Assembly (NCBI GenBank): GCA_944588485.1
Contig: OX155894.1
Location: 37,529,341-37,593,340, forward strand
DNA: 64,000 nucleotides
DNA from: Phosphuga atrata
Taxonomy: Eukaryota; Arthropoda; Insecta; Coleoptera; Silphidae
Direction: 5' to 3'
The translations under genes and the position numbers were made by a program. Of the stretch, positions 11,030-25,779 are shown one piece after another. Below the pieces are notes generated by a model. That model was not told the origin of the DNA. It saw only the letters and a program-made list of their open reading frames with translations, and made no database searches. How positions within the stretch are numbered: position 1 is the first letter of the stretch; every line of letters begins with the position of its first letter.

Positions 11030-11600
11030 CCTACCAATGCCAGTGCGTCCGTAGACCGTAGTTTGTATGGCTTACTTATATCGCACGGTGCTGTTTACCA
11101 TCCAGTTCCACTGTATATCCGAGCATTGCAGGTGGTGAGGAGAAGTCTCGCGAGGCAGATTAAGCTAATCTGGGAGAATTCCTTGTTTTCTGACAGTCCG
11201 TCTCGACTTTTCGAGACTCCAACACCCACTGTTGCCAATCCGCTGACTGTGGAGGAGGTCGAAAACTTCTGGAGGGGTGTCTACGACAAGTCCTCTCCTC
11301 TACGTCTAGACCCTCCAGCGCTAGTACACCTCGACGCCTTTTGCAGTAGGCATCAAAACACCAAATTCGAAGTGTGCGAGGCAGAAAGAGAGATGAGGTC
11401 CGACAAGCACTCGTAGTGGCCAGAAACTAAGTTGCCCCGGGGTGGCAGCCTGCGATCGAGGTGATGTAAATAGATGCACTTGCGCCGAGTAGTGCATCCG
11501 AGATCATCCGTCCAAGGATATACCTCTCACGTCATCGAGGGGCAGAGGACTGGAGCTTATGCATTGCAGATAGGTTTTGAATTTAGTGTTTAAAATCTTA
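11030..11600 (+). mobile_element. Retroelement-like coding scrap, possible LINE
   Basis: A G+C-richer island with one open frame at 11063-11416 (117 codons). The segment LTVEEVENFWRGVYDK resembles the 'EEVExFWRGIW' linker that precedes the reverse transcriptase domain in some LINE polyproteins. No reverse transcriptase motif follows; the frame stops at 11416. From 11417 to 11600 the sequence stays G+C-rich but shows no frame. The family is a guess from one motif, and a host pseudogene is not excluded. Confidence 0.35.
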
Positions 11601-11607
11601 AATATCG

Positions 11608-11649
11608 ATCGAGATTTTAAAATCGTATAAATTTGTCGTCGGAAAGTAC

Positions 11650-11733
<84 letters not shown>

Positions 11734-11757
11734 TATATAGATATATATATATATATA
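11608..11757 (-). repeat. Module X fragment and (TA)n
   Basis: 11608-11652 matches the start of module X in reverse complement (AAATTTGTCGTCGGAAAGTACCTAA). It is followed by a TA tract at 11653-11757, the same order as in the PLE cluster, but without an adjacent PLE. Confidence 0.6.
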
Positions 11758-11940
11758 CCATCTTTGGATTATTTCTTATGGGGTCATGATAAATCTAAAG
11801 TTTATCAGAAGCGACCTAAATCTCTTACAACCAAACATTCGACAAGCTATTGGTGAGATTTCGCCAGATATGTGCCAGATGTCGCCAAGCGGAAGTCATC
11901 TAATCGATCTAATTTTTAAGTATTAGTTGTTAATTTAGAA
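11758..11940 (+). pseudogene. Tc1/mariner transposase C-terminal fragment
   Basis: The sequence just after (TA)n encodes a mariner-like C-terminus: LDYFLWGHDKSKVYQKRPKS, followed after a frameshift by QAIGEISPDMCQM. In this family the [DE]FFLWG stretch carries the third catalytic acidic residue. Only about 60 codons remain. It is a distinct family from the copies at 14117 and 23489. Confidence 0.6.
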
Positions 11941-12204
11941 TTAAGCATTTAACTTGTTATTTAACTTTCGATTTTGCTCTACGATGCTTAACAAACAATT
12001 TGGTGTCCATTTGGACTCTTCATATTTTGATAATTTTTGCAGTTTAAAATCAAAACACTCTTAATTTGTCACCCTTTAATATAATAAGATATACAGGTAT
12101 ATTAATTATAGTTCTCCCTCCCCTTTTACTTATTATTAGAGTTGTGTCACTGTTGTTGCCAGGTCTAATATATACTTTTATACATTCATACAAAAAGTTA
12201 TATT

Positions 12205-12206
<2 letters not shown>

Positions 12207-12274
<68 letters not shown>
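12207..12274. repeat. (TA)n microsatellite
   Basis: TA tract directly flanking the left end of the TIR element at 12275. Confidence 0.95.
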
Positions 12275-12277
<3 letters not shown>

Positions 12278-13339
12278 CCGTTTATTTTGAAAGTGATAGT
12301 TAGATTTTTACTTGATCTTTTTATACTGAAGTAACTTGTTACTAATATATTTAAAATCATTAAGACTTTGTAACACCAAAATTTTCTGTGTTTATGAAGT
12401 GATGAAAAGGTTTATTTTGAAAGTGGCGAAGGCCCATTTGAGAGTTTCAAACGATGTAAAATATGCAATTAAAGTTTATGTGATCTCGTAAGCTTTATGT
12501 TTAATTATTAAATGAGCAGTTGAATTATCAATGTTCAATGAATTTATTATAAACAATTTAATTTCAAACTTCAGTTTCGTTTTGCAAATGGATTCATATG
12601 GGCATCTTGATATACCATTGTAATTTTTGGTAATTCGTTAATAATTTGTTTGTAACAAATTAAATTGCAAAAAAACTGTATGAGAATATGAATATATTAA
12701 AATATCCCAAGAGAAAACTTATGAATCTTCGAATATGAATTTCAATGTTAAAATAAAAAACTACAAAAAATTACGAGACCATTCGCAAACCTCAAATACA
12801 AGAATTTTGGTATACCACATTTGTTTACCACATTGTATACCACCTGCCCACAAAAATTATGTTCTACTCCTACCGCATGCACAAACTGGACAAGACTGAA
12901 TAATAATTAATAAAACAATATTAATATTCACGTAGTGTAACTAAGAGGGTCGTAGTCATACGCGGGTAACTGTTCCGCTCGTACGTAATATGATTCTTAG
13001 AACTCTCGTTACGTAATATACTTATACATTTATCTTTATTTCAAGGAAAATTTATTTTATGTATGAATGGACTGATGGACGTGATTTCTTAAAAATTGGA
13101 AACGTAATTTCATTGATTTTGAAAGTGGCCCAAGTCCATTTACAGCCATGAAAAGCATATTATTTCTTAAATAAAGTTAAATATTCTAATTGGGGTGATA
13201 AATTTGACACCCTTAGAAACATAAAAACATTATTCTACTATGTTATCTACTACCCATATTTGTTAAATTTATCCAACGCAAACCCTTTAATATCTCGATT
13301 CGAACATAAATGGAGTTAGGTCACTTTCAAAATAAACGG

Positions 13340-13342
<3 letters not shown>
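12275..13342. mobile_element. Non-autonomous TIR transposon inserted in (TA)n
   Basis: A 1068 bp element with perfect 22 bp terminal inverted repeats, GAGCCGTTTATTTTGAAAGTGA on the left and its reverse complement at 13321-13342. Both sides are TA tracts, consistent with a TA target site. Internal copies of the motif ATTTTGAAAGTGG occur near 12413 and 13116. No transposase frame is visible. The TA target suggests Tc1/mariner, but the TIR is not one I can assign to a family. Confidence 0.75.

Positions 13343-13404
<62 letters not shown>
13343..13404. repeat. (TA)n microsatellite
   Basis: TA tract flanking the right end of the TIR element. Confidence 0.95.
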
Positions 13405-13410
<6 letters not shown>

Positions 13411-13712
13411 GTATATATTTCACAATATGTTGGTGATGAACAATGGTTAGTTTACAATTAAATAACGATGGATAAGTTTTGGTAAACCATTACTAACAAT
13501 TACATCAGCTATTACCGGCTGATGTTCATTAGAAGAAGGGTTGGAATGTAAGGGAATTTGTAATGTTGAGATTTTGCTAAGGAACGAAACGATAAACGTA
13601 AGCAAATAGTAATCATAAAGTATATGTAATATTTAGCTTGTACAAATATATAGTAAATTGAATCATCATTTAAGAGTTTTTTAACACTCATTGGTTTATT
13701 AAAAAATTCAGG

Positions 13713-14460
13713 GTGTTTCAAAAAGTATATACGTATTACAAAGTATTATTTTGTCCAAATTATCAATCACCGCGTCTCAACGAATACAAAGTCAAGTTTA
13801 TATTAATAGCCGCTAAATGCCAGTTGCTTCTGTTTTGTTTGGTAACCGTCATATGTTTTAAATGGCTACTTCTTAGCAGAAATCATTTGCCCAAAGTCCT
13901 GTCATCAAGTCCAATCATAGAGGTCCACATAGGAGTCCACATTAGTGCATAATACATTCCCCCAAAGTGAAGGTGTTTTGTGCGTTATTCTGTTTACGGC
14001 CCATTCCTCCTTAACGGAAACGCGGTTAACGATCAGCAGTATCTCGCTATGTTACAAAACTCGTTGTTTCCTTCATTTTTCAACAAGACTGGGCATCTTC
14101 TCACTGGAGTCGCCAAGTGCATGAATATCTAAATGAAACTGTACCGAACCTTTGGATTGGTCGTCAAGGAGCTGACGACTTAGCATGTCTCAGCTGGGCT
14201 CCACGGTCACCGGATTTGACAAAGTGTGACTTTTTCCTGTGGGGTTTTGTTAAAGACAACGTTTATGTACCATCACTCCCACAGAACCTGGATAAGTTGA
14301 AGAACCAGATCCGTACTGACATAACATTAGTGTCAAAGGACATGCTTGCCCGATTATAGGGGAAATTTGAGTATCGGTGTGATATTGTTCGCGTCGCTGA
14401 TTGAGGACATATTGAACATCGGTAATCTAAACTTGAGAGGTTCTTAATCATGTGTGTATA
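13713..14460 (+). pseudogene. Mariner-like transposase, decayed
   Basis: A left end GGTGTTTCAAAAAGTATATACG at 13712-13733 resembles a mariner-type terminal repeat; I see no matching right end. The recognisable coding part is at 14060-14410: an FQQDWASSHWS-like segment just before 14117 with indels, then VPNLWIGRQGADDLACLSWA and RSPDLTKCDFFLWGFVKDN, which contain the third catalytic aspartate region, then the C-terminus with an indel after MLARL. The N-terminal DNA-binding half is not recognisable. The flanks share a diverged direct repeat (13548-13600 and 14786-14835, core TGTTGAGATTTTGC), so the copy may have inserted into an older repeat. Confidence 0.7.
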
Positions 14461-14499
14461 TTCAGTCTAACAAATAAGGATTTTTTTTAAATTCCTTCA

Positions 14500-15738
14500 T
14501 AACCGATTTCTTCAAAAAAATTAATAAACAATAAGTATATATTGCACAAATTGTTTGTTAGTAAGAAAATAAGTAGTATGAGAACTAAAATTTCTAATTT
14601 TAAAATTTTGACAACAAACGTTTAAGTTTAGTTTTTTAAGCAAATTTTAGCCAAACTGTTTTTTTTGCAAACGCAGAAATATAATTAATAATATTTGTCC
14701 CTAACTAATTGTTAAATTTGTCAAAATCCCAATAAATCACATAATTTGCTAATCTACATTGTGAGTTGCGAGCAGTCTGCTTGCAATATAAGGAATTTGA
14801 TATGTTGAGATTTTGCCAATGAACGGAATGATGAATTTCAATCTACAAAATAACCAACAGCATTTATATAAGATTTGCAAAAAAAATAGCCATTCAAAGT
14901 TGATGAATACTCAAGAGATTGTATACCTTTCTGGCATCATTGTCATGCCAAAGCAGATTTATCTTTCAAACGTCATCGATTTTGAATTGATTTATCAAAC
15001 GTCAGAAATTATTGAAGTTTGATATGGTAACTTATCACAGTTACTATACCTGCTATATATCTTACCTTGTCACTACCATTTGTGTTGGCTACCAAGAGTT
15101 TTTGACAGGTAAAGAGGAATCATGACTGCTGAATTACTTTTCTACTGACGAATATACATTCCTGATAAAAGTTATTTCTTTGTTTAGAAAAATAAAAATA
15201 TTTATTTTTGTATACTACGGAAAGTACTTCCGAACAATTCAGTAGTTTGTAGAAAATAAAAATATTAGAAGACAAATTTAAAAATTGTAACAAAATGATT
15301 TACGAAATCTCACACATCTATTTAAATGATAGATATCTAAATAGCGGAATATAATATATTTATTACGCACGATAGCAGAATAATAATCAATATTCAAAAG
15401 AAAATGAGACAAATCTGTCTTAATGGCACATTTTCACTAATTTTTTAATAAAACTACGAGAACAATAATATGCACTTGGTTTCGTACTTTAGTTAAGCAT
15501 AATTTGAATATAAAACTTTAAACATAAAAGTTAGAAAGCTACAAACATAATGTAGTCCAACTAGTAATTAAAAAACTAGTAAGCCTAAATATTTTCTAGG
15601 GTGATATCTTCATTAATTTATTAAGAAAACTAATATATTCATTTCTTTTCGTACTTTTATTCAGCAAAAGTTTAACCTATAAAACTTTGAAATTTATGCG
15701 AAATGTAATGTAACTCCTAGGTAGAGTTTGCTTTAAAC
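14500..15738. other. A+T-rich spacer with a diverged tandem repeat
   Basis: No gene recognised. 15425-15530 and 15595-15690 are two diverged copies of a roughly 170 bp unit (shared TTTCGTACTTTA and CTATAAAACTTTRAA). The small frame at 14813-15022 has no recognised relatives. Confidence 0.5.
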
Positions 15739-17150
<1,412 letters not shown>

Positions 17151-17696
17151 TCTCCATTATTGTTTTTGTTTTTAAAAACCAAAAAACGCTCGCCGAGCTC
17201 TCCATTATTTTTGAGAGCCAAAGACACCGCTCGCCGAGCTCTCCATTTGTTTGTGTTTTCACGCCGCGAAATTGTATTCACCCAATTTGTTGAATCATTT
17301 TTGTGGTTTAATATGTGGTTTTTTAATTAAAATTAACAAACTATCTTTTCAACTTGTTAAGAAAAACATGGTCCTTCGAACCAGATTTTGAGTAATTAAA
17401 TCATTATGATGAGTGATAAACTTGTGAATAGTACCAAAGACTAAAACTGAAGACATCAGTGCCGAGGAATTTATGAATCGTCCAATACAAGCAACAGTCG
17501 AAGAAGTCAACAGCGAGAAAGTTTACTTACATTCAACTCCAATTTTAGCAGCTATTGGTAAGTTGGTCTTGTATGTTTCACCAAAAATTTGCCAACAACC
17601 GTCTGTCTTTATTATCCCAAACTTGTGAAAATTTCAATTAATTCCTGAAGTTTATTTTATTTGATCGACTCCTTCAGTACCCATAAAGTGATTCAA

Positions 17697-18420
17697 TATG
17701 ACTGAAATCAGTAAACTTCTCATTAAAAAAAATATTGGACGCTGTCGATGCAGCCCCAGCGAGCCGCAACATTCATTTAATCAAATCATCATTAGAATCT
17801 ACAGAAAAATCCTTTGAAAAATTTGAGAAAATTCAATCACACTTGGAAGAATTATATGAAAACGAGATTGATTCTCATATTATTTACATTCAAACGTTTA
17901 ATATTAAAAAATCTCGCGCATTCGCTATTATTCAAGAGCTTATTTCACCACCTGTAGCAAAAAATGAGCGAACCCTAGAAAACAATAAATTACAAATGCT
18001 GCTGTCTCATTACCTACAATACCTTTACCAACATTTGATGGTCCACTAGAGAAAATAAACTGCTAAACGAGGATCGTTTATCAGTTTATTTTTCACTCTT
18101 ATTGTTTAAGAAAATTTACCTCCTGTTAAGAAATTAAATTACCTCATGCTATCACTTACTGGAAGCACAGCAAATGCAATTGGATCTATTGAACAAACTG
18201 ATGAAAATTAAAATTTAAATATTACACGGAAAATGACTCGTCGCCACTGGTCTATTTTACGAGAATATCCAAAGGGTAGGCACATAAGATTAGTAGTAGA
18301 TGCATTGTTAAGCATTGTAAAACATTTTTAAAGTGTTTCCTGTCGAGTGCTGCTTGATACCTGTTCTAATACTAATTTTATGACCAAAGATGTAGCAAAC
18401 CTTCCAAAGTTGAAAACAAT
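17697..18420 (+). pseudogene. BEL/Pao gag and protease remnant
   Basis: The likely gag start is the ATG at 17699 (MTEISKLL), frame-shifted soon after. The frame at 17735-18049 is a DUF1759-like gag (IKSSLESTEKSFEKFEKIQS); its last part is shifted, and the diagnostic LPTFDGPLE reads in another frame at about 18027-18053. The protease follows at about 18340-18400 with CRVLLDTCSNTNFMTKDVAN, where DTCSN stands at the usual D[ST]G active-site position; glycine is replaced by cysteine. Gag packages the element RNA and the protease matures the polyprotein. Many stops separate the pieces. Confidence 0.65.
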
Positions 18421-18539
18421 AACCATGTTGCATACCTTTCGGCGCATTGAATACCATGACCACTTATTGCAATGAAATAACCACGGCTACCATCGTCTCA
18501 CGTATAAATAAATTTCAAGACATTGACATTTTTGATTAT

Positions 18540-18925
18540 TCCAATGATTTGATATGTGGTACCAGATCAACCAATTCATCAAAAATCATTAAAAATACCT
18601 TCCAATCTCAAATTATCAGACCCCACATTTTATTATGTTATTTTATTATATATATTAAGCCAGGACCAATTGATCTTCTTCTACGGAGCAGGTACAACTT
18701 TGTCATTATTAAAACATTGGCCAAATTATTTTTTTTTTGTTTGACTACCTGAGCAGCAAGACCTTTACCTACTAAAGACACTCCTAGGTAGAATTTTGGG
18801 TGGGGCCGCACCTTTGAGGAAATATCGAACACTTCCTCAATGCCATGACAAGCACAGACGAATTGGATCTAAAATAAGTTTGGAAAGTAGAAGAATGTCC
18901 GAATACTAGCAAACTTACCCCCGAA
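18540..18925 (+). pseudogene. BEL/Pao pre-reverse-transcriptase segment
   Basis: This is the region between protease and reverse transcriptase. DLLL-type sequence and GAGTTLSLLKHWPN (about 18687-18725) match the conserved 'DLLIGAD' and following stretch of BEL/Pao proteins; LGRILGGAAPL at about 18783 matches the 'TxFGWVLSG' region; LTPEEKECE at about 18915 is the usual lead into the reverse transcriptase. After it the homologous trail breaks off. Confidence 0.55.
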
Positions 18926-19129
18926 GAAAAGGAATGTGAACTTCAATAAATGAAGAAAAGGAATGTGAACCATTACAATACCGAAGCTCGAGTTATGTAA
19001 CGCAGAGTTACTAGCGTCACAGTTACTTAGCAAAGCAACAATCTCAGAAATTAAGAATATATTTGACAGTATACATTATTAGATCGATACAATTAGAGTT
19101 CTGCATTGGTTAAATACATCACCGCACCA

Positions 19130-20755
19130 ATTAAAAACATTTGTTTCTAACCGGGTCTCGGATATCCAAAATAAAACAAATATTGCAAATTGGTATCATG
19201 TACATCTAAAGACAATCCAGCAGATCTATTACCGATAGGCGTTTTACCGACCGTGTTTGTCACTATGAACCTTTGGAAATTTGGACCATTTTGGCTGAGC
19301 AAATCTTCAATGGATTGGCCTTAAATTCACCTACCCTCATCAAAAGAAATACCCGAACAAAGACGTGTAATTTGTCTAACAACGACAACCAGAGAATTTA
19401 CCATCCTCAATAGATTTTCAACATTTGAACGCATGATTCGCTCGCTTGCTTACTTTACATGAATTGCGCGATAGAGAAATTCGTGTCATTAAGACCATCC
19501 AACAACAAGCATTTATAAAGCACATAAATTTATCAACGACTTAAGAACTTTGATGCATAGCAATACTGAACTTTCAAAGTTGAATCCGAAACTCGATAAC
19601 ATTAATATTATTAGAGTTGGAGGCCTATCTTTCGCCAATTTACCTTTCGATGCAAAACATCCCGTAATCTTACCTAAGAATAATGATGTCACTAATTTAT
19701 TTATTGAGTATTTTAATTGAATACATCTACATACAGTTGTGCAACAAACTCTATATTTGTTAGGGCGAAAATATTGGATCTCCGACGGTCGAATTTAAGT
19801 TTATAAAGTTACCAAAAAATGTGCGCTTTGCTTTAAAGCGAGACCACCAATACTAAAAATCCATCGCGGCCCTTCAGTCAAATAGGGGTAGATTATTGTG
19901 GGCCGTTTCTGTTAAAAGAAAAGAAATTCCGCAATAAGATTCAAATAAAGGCTTATGTTGCTGTGTTTATCTGCTTAGCTGTTAAGGCAATTCATCTTGA
20001 ATTAATTACCGATTTAACCTCGGAAGGTTTTCTGTCCGCATTGAAACGTTTTATCGCTCGTAGAGGTTTATATCAAGATATCTAGAGTGACCAAGGCAAA
20101 TATTTTGTCGGAGCTAACAAGATTTTTAAAGAATTGACCAACGAATTTTATACAACGAACGCTCAAGCGAAAATAAACAGCTTCTTAACTATGAAAGCCA
20201 TCCGATGGCATTTTATTCCACCCCATGCACCTCATGTTGGCGGTTTATGGAAAGCGGCAGTTAAGAGCTTCAAAAGAGTTCTACGTCATGTTGCCGGACA
20301 TGACATGTTATTAATCTATGAACAATTCAACACCTTGGTTATGGAAATTGAAGCCATATTGAACTCACGACCTTTAAGTCCCATTTCTTTTGATCCCAAT
20401 GATCCATTAGTCCTCACCCCTGGCCATTTTTTAATTGGTGATTCGTTGACCAACTTTCTCGATCGAAACTTGGGTAAACTTCCAACCAACCGTCTGTCTA
20501 CCTGGGAACACATTCAGAAAGTCAAACAAGACTTCTGGAATCGTTGGAGACTTGAATATTTAAATAAATTAACTCTAAGGAGCGGAGCAGTAGTCATTTT
20601 GAAAGAGGACAACCTTCCACCAGCACAATGGGCAATGGGTTGAGTTGTTTAGTGTTACTCTGGCCATGATGGCATAAGTCGTACAGTGAAAGAGGAAACT
20701 TCAAAAAACACTTTAGTCCGTAATGTCAAAAAATTGACAATACTATTGCATTGAA
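19130..20755 (+). pseudogene. BEL/Pao integrase and DUF5641 C-terminus
   Basis: 19130-19330 encodes the linker (SKDNPADLL, NLWKFGPFWLSKSSMDWP). The integrase core follows: GVDYCGPFLLKEKKF at about 19880, AVKAIHLELITDLTSEGFLS at about 19980, then a stop at 20083-20085 inside the segment that normally carries the second catalytic aspartate. The frame is then open from 20134 to 20643: WHFIPPHAPHVGGLWKAAVK with the last catalytic residue region, LNSRPLSP, LTPGHFLIG and a DUF5641-type end. The C-terminal strand continues past a stop at 20641 to about 20752 (VKEETSKNTLVRNVKKLTIL). Integrase would join the cDNA to the genome. This copy is dead. Confidence 0.8.
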
Positions 20756-20962
20756 CAATTATCAAGTGCCTAAGCTTTTAGAGACTTTAACAACTTTAAC
20801 TTACGGCCCTATTCGAAAGTTCTGAAAACCTTGTTGATAAACTTTGCATTCAGATACTATTGCATTCAGAACAATGAATTTCGTATACGCCAGATTTATT
20901 GAAGTAGTCGATTTTGTCTTTAGCATTAAACAAAATGTGGGACAACATTGAGGAGGGTTTAA

Positions 20963-21482
20963 ATGCTACTTGATTTTAATGCTGAATATTTTGTTTTCGA
21001 AGGACGTTTTAGATTTGTTGATAGACTTGCTAGTTTTTTTCAAAATATGTCTGCCCAAAGTCATGGATTAGATCCAAAATATAAAATCTTTATCGGCGGA
21101 GAGATGTTTCAACAAGATGATATTCAACATTATCTTAAGATATTACTTTGATAGTTAACATATAAATATACATACAGTAGAATGAATCATCTTTGATGAT
21201 TTTGTTCGTAAAAATGTCAATTATCGAAGAAAAAATGTAACTAGAAAATTAGATTTCTCCAAAAAATATATTTCATTTTGGTATAGATATGTAGAAGACG
21301 TTTCAGTGGTACAGCAAATAGTTTAATGCTATATACAAAATCGACTCGATGTACGAAATTAATTGTTTCGAATGGAATAGCGTGTACGACATCATTATTT
21401 GGTCTGTTGCTCAACATCATTTGTGATCGTATGATCTGAGTTACTCCAATGTCGCGCTTAAAGAAGTTTTATTTCGATAATA

Positions 21483-21549
<67 letters not shown>

Positions 21550-22165
21550 CCCGAATAATGATGTCGTTAACGCTATTCCATTCGAAACAATTAATTTCGT
21601 GCATCGAGTCGATTTTGTATATAGCATTAAACTATTTGCTGTACCACTGAAACGTCTTCTACATATCTATACCAAAATGAAATATATTTTTTGGAGAAAT
21701 CTAATTTTCTAGTTACATTTTTTCTTCGATAATTGACATTTTTACGAACAAAATCATCAAAGATGATTCATTCTACTGTATGTATATTTATATGTTAACT
21801 ATCAATGTAATATCTTAAGATAATGTTGAATCATCTTGTTGAAACATCTCTCCGCCGATAAAGATTTTATATTTCGGATATAATCCATGACTTTGGGCAG
21901 ACATATTTTGAAAAAAACTAGCAAGTCTATCAACAAATCTAAAACGTCCTTCGAAAGCAAAAGCTTCAGCATTCAAATACTATTTATCGAAATTTATCTA
22001 AAGCATTCTATTATCGAAATAAAACTTCTTTAAGCGCGACATAGAGTAACTCAGATCAGACGATCAAAAATGATGTTGACCAACGGACCAAATAATGATG
22101 TCGTACACGCTATTGCATTCGAAACAATTAATTTCGTACATCGAGTCGATTTTGTATATTTATTT
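20963..22165. repeat. Inverted and partly re-iterated unit around (TA)n
   Basis: 20978-21410 reappears as reverse complement at 21547-21975, on either side of a (TA)n core at 21486-21545. Then 22008-22165 repeats in reverse complement the stretch 21345-21485. The second inverted unit thus starts again after the first one ends, as if the unit were tandemly repeated on the minus side. One arm encodes a 62-codon frame (20963-21151) with no recognised family. No transposase is present. Confidence 0.75.
21486..21545. repeat. (TA)n microsatellite
   Basis: TA tract at the centre of the inverted repeat. Confidence 0.95.
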
Positions 22166-23200
<1,035 letters not shown>

Positions 23201-24811
23201 CAGTGTGTGAAGCGATACGATTTCCTATAGGAAAAACTTTTTTAATATAAGTTTTAGGAGAAAATCTTATTCTACATAAAAAGTTTTGCTTGTATAGAAA
23301 CCCCTCATAGTCAAAGAAAAATCGAGTAATCACTTAAGATAAGATCAAAAACTTGAAATATTGTCGAGTTGTTGATTTTAAATATGACTAACAATAAGTC
23401 CGAGCGTTGCATTTGTATCGCGTTAACCATGTATTGCTCGTTAACAAGTGACATTTATTGACAGTTCAGCGAGCTTAATATTTAAACAATGTTAACGTTA
23501 GAGCAGCGGATCTACCTAGTGAAATGTTATGGTTTAGGAGAAGTCTCGTATAAATATGAAATTCAGTTATTTAATGAAAAATATTCAAATGTTAGTCTAA
23601 GCAGAACAGCTTTAACAAAATTAATTAAAAAGTTTGATGAAACGGGATCCGTCGCCGACAAAAAGAAGTCTCGCAGAGCGTACAGTGATGATGATGCTGT
23701 GATTATTGTGGCTATCGAATCAGTTGCGGAACATCCTAGGATTTCTTTACGCCAGCGAGCAACTGAACTCAATGTTAGTCATACATTATTGCAGAAAAAT
23801 TATAAAGCGAATAAAATTTACCCATATAAACCTAGATTCAGACACACCTTAAAAATTGCAGATCACATTTTTAGACTCGAGTTTTGTTTATGGATTGGTG
23901 AGAATATCGCCTATTTTATCAAAATTTAATGTTTGTGATGAAGCAACGTTTTCGACAAATGGTACTGTTTCCTCACAAAATTGTAGATATTGGTCAAAGG
24001 ATAATCCAAATTTTAAAATTAACGCTAGTAATCAGCGATATCAAAAAGTCAATGTTTGGTGCGGAATGCTGTTTAACAGAATAATTAGTCCCTATTTTTA
24101 AAATGGAAATTTAAATGAACATAATTACTTCGAAATGCTTCAGAATTTTTATTGCCATTACTTGAGCAAGAGGAATTGCGACGCATCTACTTCCAACAAG
24201 ATGGATGTCCAGCTCATTTATCTTGATTGTTTGAGAATTTTTTTTAAATTTACATTTTCCTGGTAGATGGATTGGACGACATGGACCAATACATTGGCCA
24301 GCTCGGTCACCGGACTTAACTCCCATGGATTTCTTTCTTTGGGGTTACCTAAAGCAAAAAGTTTACAGGAAACCAATGGGAAACGATGTAAATTTCCTAA
24401 AAATGCAGATTGAGGAGGCTGTTCGAGAAATTAATGTTGGAATGTTAAACAACGTTTACAAACAATTTAGAAAAAGAGTTGAAGATTGTGCTGGATATGG
24501 AGGAGACTATGTGGAATAATTGTACATTTAAAAATTAAATTATTCTATCAAAAAGAATCTTTTTTGTTCAGAAAATAATAAGATACATTTTTGAGTTTCG
24601 TGGCCATCCTTGTTTACAAACAGAAAATCATATTTAAAATCAACAACTCAAAATAATTTTAAGTTTTTGATCTTATCTTAAGTGATTACTCGATTTTTCT
24701 TTGACTATGAGGGGTTTCGATACAAGCAAAAAATTTTATGAAGAATATGATTTTCTCCTTAAACTTATATTAAAAAAGTTTTTTATTTAGGAAACCTCTT
24801 CGCTTAACACA

Positions 24812-24814
<3 letters not shown>
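23201..24814 (+). mobile_element. Mariner-like transposon with about 200 bp terminal inverted repeats
   Basis: A 1614 bp element. The left end starts CAGTGTGTGAAGCGATACG and the right end finishes CGCTTAACACACTG; in reverse complement the two match for roughly 200 bp (23201-23400 with 24620-24814), apart from scattered substitutions. It sits between TA tracts, as expected for a TA target. A single transposase pseudogene lies between the repeats. Confidence 0.9.
23489..24519 (+). pseudogene. Mariner-like transposase, two frameshifts
   Basis: Start ATG at 23489 (MLTLEQRIYLVKCYGLGE). Residues 1-130 form the paired helix-turn-helix DNA-binding region (a DUF4817-like N-terminus with FDETGSVADKK and ISLRQRATELNVSHTLLQK). 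After a frameshift near 23870 the first catalytic motif VCDEATF (about 23934-23954) and QKVNVWCGML follow. The second catalytic motif QQDGCPAHL (24193-24220) lies in another frame. A disrupted stretch at 24222-24270 comes before RSPDLTPMDFFLWGYLKQK, which carries the third acidic residue. The C-terminus ends at 24519. The enzyme would cut and paste at TA. All three catalytic motifs remain readable, so the damage is limited, but the copy is not functional as read. Confidence 0.87.

Positions 24815-24902
<88 letters not shown>
24815..24902. repeat. (TA)n microsatellite
   Basis: TA tract flanking the right end of the mariner-like element. Confidence 0.95.
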
Positions 24903-24904
<2 letters not shown>

Positions 24905-25435
24905 AAATTAAGCCAGTTCGTTAATAATTTGACGCATTTTCGGACAGTTTTCGCGGAAGTTAACGCGTATAGAGAGAATATTGCATTTTTGCAACACTCT
25001 ATTACAATCCTAGTAATTTATAATTGTAATATAAAAATATTATAAATGCATGTGCCTCTATAGAGTGGTTTCAACATTTCCAGCGGCTGTTTCTCCTAAA
25101 CAAACATTTGGGCATAAACAAACGTGAAATGAAGAAAAATGTAAAGAAATCTGTGATAATCGTATTCCATCGTTAGCATATTTTATGGCAGTAAAATAAA
25201 TAAATTTAAATAATATTGGATTCTAAATATGATCCATAATACCATAATACTCATATTTTGTTGTTTAATTAAATTTTGTTACTTTATCACCAACCTAGCT
25301 TTTGTTAAAAAACTAACACTTGTTAGAAAGTTTTAAAATAGTGTGACCCATCACTGCTTAAAAGATTCTACTTCAAAAACTAGAATTTGTTTCCTCATTC
25401 TCAAACAAAAAACCTGTAACAAAGGTATTAGTGGT
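24903..25435. other. A+T-rich spacer
   Basis: Nothing recognised. Confidence 0.45.
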
Positions 25436-25440
25436 GGCGC

Positions 25441-25680
25441 CTGCAGATTCCGAATACTAAAGTCATTCGATTGCGCATCTCGGCACTGCCGACGACTACT
25501 AACGCCCAACTCCGAATTCCCAGTCCGAATGATCATTCATAACTAGATACGAATGCACGAACTCCAGCCGAATACTAAAATATTTTGATTATGCGCATCT
25601 CGGCACAGCCGACGACTACTAATGGCTGATTTCGATTCTCAACTCCCGAGTGATCATTCGTAACTCATGCACATGTCAAA
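25441..25680. repeat. Two-copy tandem repeat, about 115 bp unit
   Basis: 25441-25555 and 25560-25675 share CGCATCTCGGCAC, GCCGACGACTACTAA and GTGATCATTCRTAACT-like segments. Short inverted pieces of CGAATGATCATTCG continue to about 25830. Confidence 0.65.
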
Positions 25681-25779
25681 CACAAGTGATAATCGACTAT
25701 TCGAATGATCCAGAATAATTCGAATGATTCAGCTCTAGTTCTAGTGATCATTCATGACTCGTCCGCACGTGTAGTAATC

